Shown: positions 60,645 to 64,000 of the stretch, in pieces
Numbering within the stretch: position 1 is the stretch's first letter
Layout: every line of letters starts with the position of its first letter
DNA from: Halalkalibacter suaedae
Lineage (GTDB): Bacteria; Bacillota; Bacilli; Bacillales; Bacillaceae_D
Assembly: GCF_017939705.1 (NCBI RefSeq)
Contig: NZ_JAGKSQ010000008.1
Location: forward strand, 1 to 64,000
Length of the DNA stretch: 64,000 nt
Direction: 5' to 3'
Translations under genes and position numbers: made by a program
Notes under the pieces: model-generated
Seen by the model: the letters and a program-made list of their open reading frames with translations, nothing else
What the model was told of the DNA's origin: nothing
Databases searched by the model: none

Positions 60645-61931
60645 ATGCAAAAAATCGTAGTATGTGGTTTAAGTAATCGAGCACTTGATATGTTTATTAA
60701 GCCGGTACAGACAAAGTTTTCTGAGGAAAATGAAATTGTAGGTTTACTAGACTCTGATCAAAAGCGAATCGAGCTTTGTCAGCAAGTATTTCCAGAATTA
60801 GCGATGATTAGAACGTACAGACCAGAGCAATTTTCTCAGATGGTAAAGGAAACTGGTGCAACAACGGTTATTGTCACAAGTCGGGATGACACCCATGTCG
60901 ATTATATCATTCAAGGGTTGGAGCATGATTTAGATATTATTAGTGAAAAGCCAATGGTCACAACCTGTACTGATGCAAATAGGGTTATGGAGGCAGAGAA
61001 GAAGAGCAAGGGAAAAGTGACTGTAGCGTTCAATTACCGATACAATCCATTCCATCGCAAAATAAAAGAAATGATTTTAGATGGAAAGCTTGGTCGGATT
61101 ACATCGATTGACTTAAATTGGTATATTGATACGTATCATGGGGCTAGTTATTTTAAGCGCTGGAACCGAATGAGAGAGTATTCAGGAGGGTTATCTGTCC
61201 ATAAGTCGACACATCATTTTGATTTAGTGAACTGGTGGATTGATCAGAAGCCTGAGCAGGTGTTTGCATACGGTGCCTTAAATTACTATGGAAAAGATGG
61301 TGAATTAAATCCTAGTCCAATTGACAATCGCTATTGTGGCACCTGTAGTCAGAGGCGCGAATGTGATTATTACACGCGCTGGACAAACCGAACAGATTCG
61401 TTAGCTGTGAAAGATGATCATATAAAATCTGGAGGGAACCAGCCATATACTAACTACCGGACAGATGCCTGTATTTTCGATCATGAAATTGAAATTGAAG
61501 ATACGTATGTCGCTACAGTGAAATATGATCTGGGTGCTCTATTGAGTTATTCAATTAATTTCTCTCTTCCATATGAAGGGTATCGCCTAGCAATCAATGG
61601 CACAAAAGGAAGACTTGAAACACAGGAATTTCATGAATTATCAAGGGTTCCGTTTCCAGTCCCTGAGCAAACCATTGATTATTTCCCTCTGTTTGGTTCA
61701 AAAGAAATTATTCACGTCGTTCAGTCTGAAGGCGGTCATGGTGGAGGAGATCCAATTATTCAAGAAGATCTTTTTTTAGGTAGTGATCCATATCGACGTT
61801 ATGATATTTTAGCTGGGGCAGAAGCGGGTGCTTACTCGATTGCTGTCGGCGAGGGTGTCTGGAGATCAAGTATCGAAAACAAACCAATGAATATCGAAGA
61901 TCTTCTTAAAGGTTCTAGGGTGAAGCAATAG
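60645..61931 (+). CDS. yteT: Gfo/Idh/MocA-family oxidoreductase, YteT-like
   Basis: A 428-residue NAD(P)-dependent sugar dehydrogenase-type protein. An N-terminal Rossmann fold (VVCGLSNRALDMFI), the family motif SEKPMVTTCTDANRVM (about residues 103-118), NYRYNPFHRKIKEMI, and GGLSVHKSTHHFDLVNWW (about 182-199). Inserted near residue 227 is a Cys-rich part CGTCSQRRECDYY with another Cys at DACIFDHE. The length equals B. subtilis YteT. The substrate is unknown; a uronate or unsaturated sugar is likely. It has its own LacI-type operator. Confidence 0.86.
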   Translation: MQKIVVCGLSNRALDMFIKPVQTKFSEENEIVGLLDSDQKRIELCQQVFPELAMIRTYRPEQFSQMVKETGATTVIVTSRDDTHVDYIIQGLEHDLDIISEKPMVTTCTDANRVMEAEKKSKGKVTVAFNYRYNPFHRKIKEMILDGKLGRITSIDLNWYIDTYHGASYFKRWNRMREYSGGLSVHKSTHHFDLVNWWIDQKPEQVFAYGALNYYGKDGELNPSPIDNRYCGTCSQRRECDYYTRWTNRTDSLAVKDDHIKSGGNQPYTNYRTDACIFDHEIEIEDTYVATVKYDLGALLSYSINFSLPYEGYRLAINGTKGRLETQEFHELSRVPFPVPEQTIDYFPLFGSKEIIHVVQSEGGHGGGDPIIQEDLFLGSDPYRRYDILAGAEAGAYSIAVGEGVWRSSIENKPMNIEDLLKGSRVKQ

Positions 61932-61937
61932 GCAGAA

Positions 61938-61980
61938 GGAAGTAGGACATAGAACTTATCTACTTATGTCCTACTTTTAA
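61938..61980. terminator. bidirectional terminator
   Basis: AGTAGGACATA pairs with TATGTCCTACT and is followed by TTTTA. It lies between convergent yteT and the LacI-type gene. Confidence 0.75.
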
Positions 61981-62959
61981 TAGTGGCACAGGAATCACCA
62001 CTGCTAAGCTCTGGTTCAAGAATGATTGAATTCTCTATTTCATCCTCTTCAATAATGGATAATAATGTCTCGCAGATTTTTTGTGCGATACGGGGAATCG
62101 GAACTCCGACTCGGGTTACTTGCACATCAAATTCTTCTGTCAGTGTAATATTATCATAGCTTATTATCGATAAGTCACTAGGTATTTTTAGACCAAGCTC
62201 AGTCGTTGCTCGCAAAATACCTCTTGTTAAATCGTAGCTTCCACTAATGATCGCTGTCACTGATTGTTTGTCAGAAAGCAAGGATTTCGCAGCCTGATAG
62301 CCATCATGAATATCTAATCCATTTGTCGGAACAAGGAAATGCTTACTATTTTCAGTCTGATTTACATTCATTGCTTCTAAGTACCCTAATCTCTTTTCTA
62401 TTTGTAACGGATCCTCATCTGTTAAATCGCCAATATAAGCAATCCGTTGATGACCAATCCTTTGCAAATATTCTGTCGCCATTTTTATTGCAAAGCGGCG
62501 GTTCACATCAATCGTTGGGAACAGAGTATGTTCCTTGATTCCATAATATAAAATTGGAACCTTTGTCTTGAAGGAAGAATGATGAATCGTTCCTCTATTA
62601 TCACCAAAGACAACGATCGCATCGATTTGAAAACGATTAAAGGTTGCGATAGCTGAGTCTATTTTATTAATAGAGAGAAGGGTTGAATACGAATGTTCCT
62701 CTAACAAATCAGTTATTTTCGTAATTAATACTGCAGGAGCCATTCGCTTAACACTTGGCCAAATGACACCAATTGTATATGACTTTTTTTGTACTAGGCT
62801 ACGAGCTGCAATATTAGGTTGATAGCCGAGTTCTTCAGCTATTTTAATTATTTTCTTTTTTGTAGGCGATTTTACGAGAGGGCTATCTCTTAATGCTTTT
62901 GAAACGGTCGAATAGCTTACACCAGCTTGTTTAGCGATATCTTTAATCGTCACACTCAT
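61964..62959 (-). CDS. LacI-family transcriptional regulator (KdgR-like)
   Basis: A 331-residue LacI-type repressor. The N-terminal helix-turn-helix is TIKDIAKQAGVSYSTVSKAL with hinge GYQPNIAARSL; the rest is a periplasmic-binding-protein-like effector domain (YTIGVIWPSV, DLSIISYDNI). A perfect copy of the TAACAACGTTGTTA palindrome lies 20 bases upstream, with further copies before uxaC, ytcQ and yteT. It is therefore likely autoregulated and the regulator of this uronate regulon. It is not certain that it is the orthologue of KdgR. GGAGGATG precedes the ATG. Confidence 0.88.
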   Translation of the reverse strand: MSVTIKDIAKQAGVSYSTVSKALRDSPLVKSPTKKKIIKIAEELGYQPNIAARSLVQKKSYTIGVIWPSVKRMAPAVLITKITDLLEEHSYSTLLSINKIDSAIATFNRFQIDAIVVFGDNRGTIHHSSFKTKVPILYYGIKEHTLFPTIDVNRRFAIKMATEYLQRIGHQRIAYIGDLTDEDPLQIEKRLGYLEAMNVNQTENSKHFLVPTNGLDIHDGYQAAKSLLSDKQSVTAIISGSYDLTRGILRATTELGLKIPSDLSIISYDNITLTEEFDVQVTRVGVPIPRIAQKICETLLSIIEEDEIENSIILEPELSSGDSCATIKSRT

Positions 62960-62978
62960 GAAACATCCTCCAATTAAT

Positions 62979-62992
62979 TAACAACGTTGTTA
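62979..62992. promoter_or_regulatory. LacI-type operator between the lacI-type gene and uxaA
   Basis: TAACAACGTTGTTA in the divergent region; a site here can control both the LacI-type gene and uxaA. Confidence 0.8.
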
Positions 62993-63080
62993 TTGATGAA
63001 CCTATTATAGCAAAGAGAACCAATTGTAAAAAGGTGTTGCCCGAAAACCTTTGAATTTCTTAAATATTAAGGAGGTTAAT

Positions 63081-64000
63081 ATGAAAACAGATTATCTATT
63101 AGTCAACAAAGCCGATAATGTCGTCGTCACTCTTAAACATTATCATAAAGATGAACGATTACTATTTGAAGGCAAAGAGATTGTTGTAAAAGAAGATATT
63201 GATGTTGGCCATAAGATTGCGATAAGACAAATCAACCAAGGTCAAAATTTAATCAAGTATGGATTTCCAATTGGCCATGCAACAGAAGACATTAAAGCAG
63301 GCTGCTGGGTTCATACTCATAATACAAAAACGAATCTATCGGGAGAATTAGATTATACCTTTTATCCGAAAGAGGGAGAGGATCCAACTTCTACTGCGAC
63401 TGTGGTGGAAGAACGAACATTTAAAGGCTATCAACGAGCAAATGGGGACGTAGGCATTAGAAATGAGATTTGGGTTATTAATACGGTTGGCTGTATTAAT
63501 AAAACATCGGAACTAGTCGCCAAAACAGCAGACGATCAATACCGTGGCAAGGGTATCGATGGTGTCTATCATTATCCACATCTATTTGGTTGCTCTCAGC
63601 TAGGAGATGACCTCCATCACACACAGAAAATATTGAGTAATTTAGTTCATCATCCTAATGCCGCTGCTGTGCTCGTACTTGGATTAGGTTGTGAAAATAA
63701 TTATATAGAGGAATTTAAAAAGGTAATCGGTGACCATGACAATAAGCGAGTGAAATTTTTAAGTGTGCAAGAAGCGGATGATGAGTTGGAAGAAGCAATG
63801 GAATTAATGGAAGAACTGATTGATTATGCACAGAAATTCACACGCGAAGATATTCCAGTGTCAAAACTTAAGGTCGGTTTGAAATGTGGGGGCTCGGATG
63901 GCTTTTCTGGTATTACAGCTAATCCATTAGTTGGTTCGTTCTCAGATAAGCTAATATCCTATGGTGGAACTACGGTATTAACCGAAGTGCCAGAAATGTT
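63081..64000 (+). CDS. uxaA: altronate dehydratase (cut by the window end)
   Basis: An open frame from ATG 63081 (after AAGGAGG) that runs off the end, giving 306 residues of an enzyme usually near 500. The N-terminal SAF domain has KIAIRQINQGQNLIKYGFPIGHATEDI with the metal His residues and WVHTHN; the main domain has GYQRANGDVGIRNEIWVINTVGC, GCSQLGDD, LGLGCENN and GLKCGGSDGFSGITANPLVG. UxaA turns D-altronate into 2-keto-3-deoxygluconate. It is divergent to the LacI-type gene and shares its operator. Confidence 0.93.
   Translation, partial: MKTDYLLVNKADNVVVTLKHYHKDERLLFEGKEIVVKEDIDVGHKIAIRQINQGQNLIKYGFPIGHATEDIKAGCWVHTHNTKTNLSGELDYTFYPKEGEDPTSTATVVEERTFKGYQRANGDVGIRNEIWVINTVGCINKTSELVAKTADDQYRGKGIDGVYHYPHLFGCSQLGDDLHHTQKILSNLVHHPNAAAVLVLGLGCENNYIEEFKKVIGDHDNKRVKFLSVQEADDELEEAMELMEELIDYAQKFTREDIPVSKLKVGLKCGGSDGFSGITANPLVGSFSDKLISYGGTTVLTEVPEM

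Overview
The window is a low-GC Gram-positive chromosome segment from an endospore-forming member of the Bacillaceae, plausibly of the Alkalihalobacillus/Halalkalibacter type. The support is the sporulation genes (spoVK, sirA, a Spo0E-like phosphatase, an alpha/beta SASP, YjcZ micropeptides), strong AGGAGG-type ribosome binding sites, frequent TTG/GTG starts, Bacillus-type SOS boxes, and gene order shared with Bacillus subtilis (spoVK-hflX-ynbB-glnA and lexA-yneA-yneB-ynzC-tkt-sirA-yneF, with ccdC and yneK further on).

Layout. 1-0.16 kb: the 5S rRNA gene ending an rRNA operon, with its terminator, followed by a gene-free repeat-bearing spacer. 0.7-9.3 kb: housekeeping genes (MATE exporter, acyl-CoA thioesterase, PHP phosphatase, spoVK, hflX, ynbB, glnA). 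The glnR gene normally found before glnA is absent. 9.4-11.8 kb: a decayed integrative element in the 3' end of glnA. It is bounded by two ~102-bp copies of the glnA terminus and holds an integrase remnant, phage-like fragments, an ArpU-type regulator, and a small secreted protein paired with a cytoplasmic partner (candidate toxin/immunity pair). 12-27 kb: lipoprotein, SASP, the lexA/SOS locus, transketolase, sirA, mnmH, a heterodimeric ABC exporter, ccdC, yneK and alanine dehydrogenase. 27-35 kb: YjcZ peptides, a YqcI/YcgG protein, an AEC transporter, an OFA-type MFS protein, two universal stress proteins, an SGNH esterase, DUF3231 and an SDR.

35.4-64 kb is one large pectin/rhamnogalacturonan utilisation region. 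A first module (yesO-P-Q-R-L-M-N-like) has an ABC importer, a GH105 unsaturated rhamnogalacturonyl hydrolase, a DUF624 protein, a YesM/YesN two-component system and an ASRT-family sensor-like protein. A central catabolic block (DeoR regulator, kduD, kduI, uxaC, a TIM-barrel protein) converts unsaturated and saturated uronates. A second module (ytdP-ytcQ-yteP-ytcP, an unrecognised alpha-helical protein, an MFS carrier, kdgF, yteR, yteU, yteT) takes up and cleaves further oligosaccharides. A divergent LacI-type regulator and uxaA (cut by the window end) close the region. KdgF -> KduI -> KduD and UxaC -> ... -> UxaA are visible parts of the two routes to 2-keto-3-deoxygluconate. UxaB, KdgK and KdgA are not in the window.

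Regulation is unusually legible in the sugar region. Four copies of a TAACAACGTTGTTA palindrome are likely sites for the LacI protein. A shared CGAACA-N6-AACA motif precedes the DeoR gene and kduD. Several cre-like palindromes precede transport and regulatory genes. A near-perfect 48-bp palindrome lies in the leader of the ytdP-like regulator. No secreted lyase, CRISPR array, intact prophage or tRNA gene was seen.
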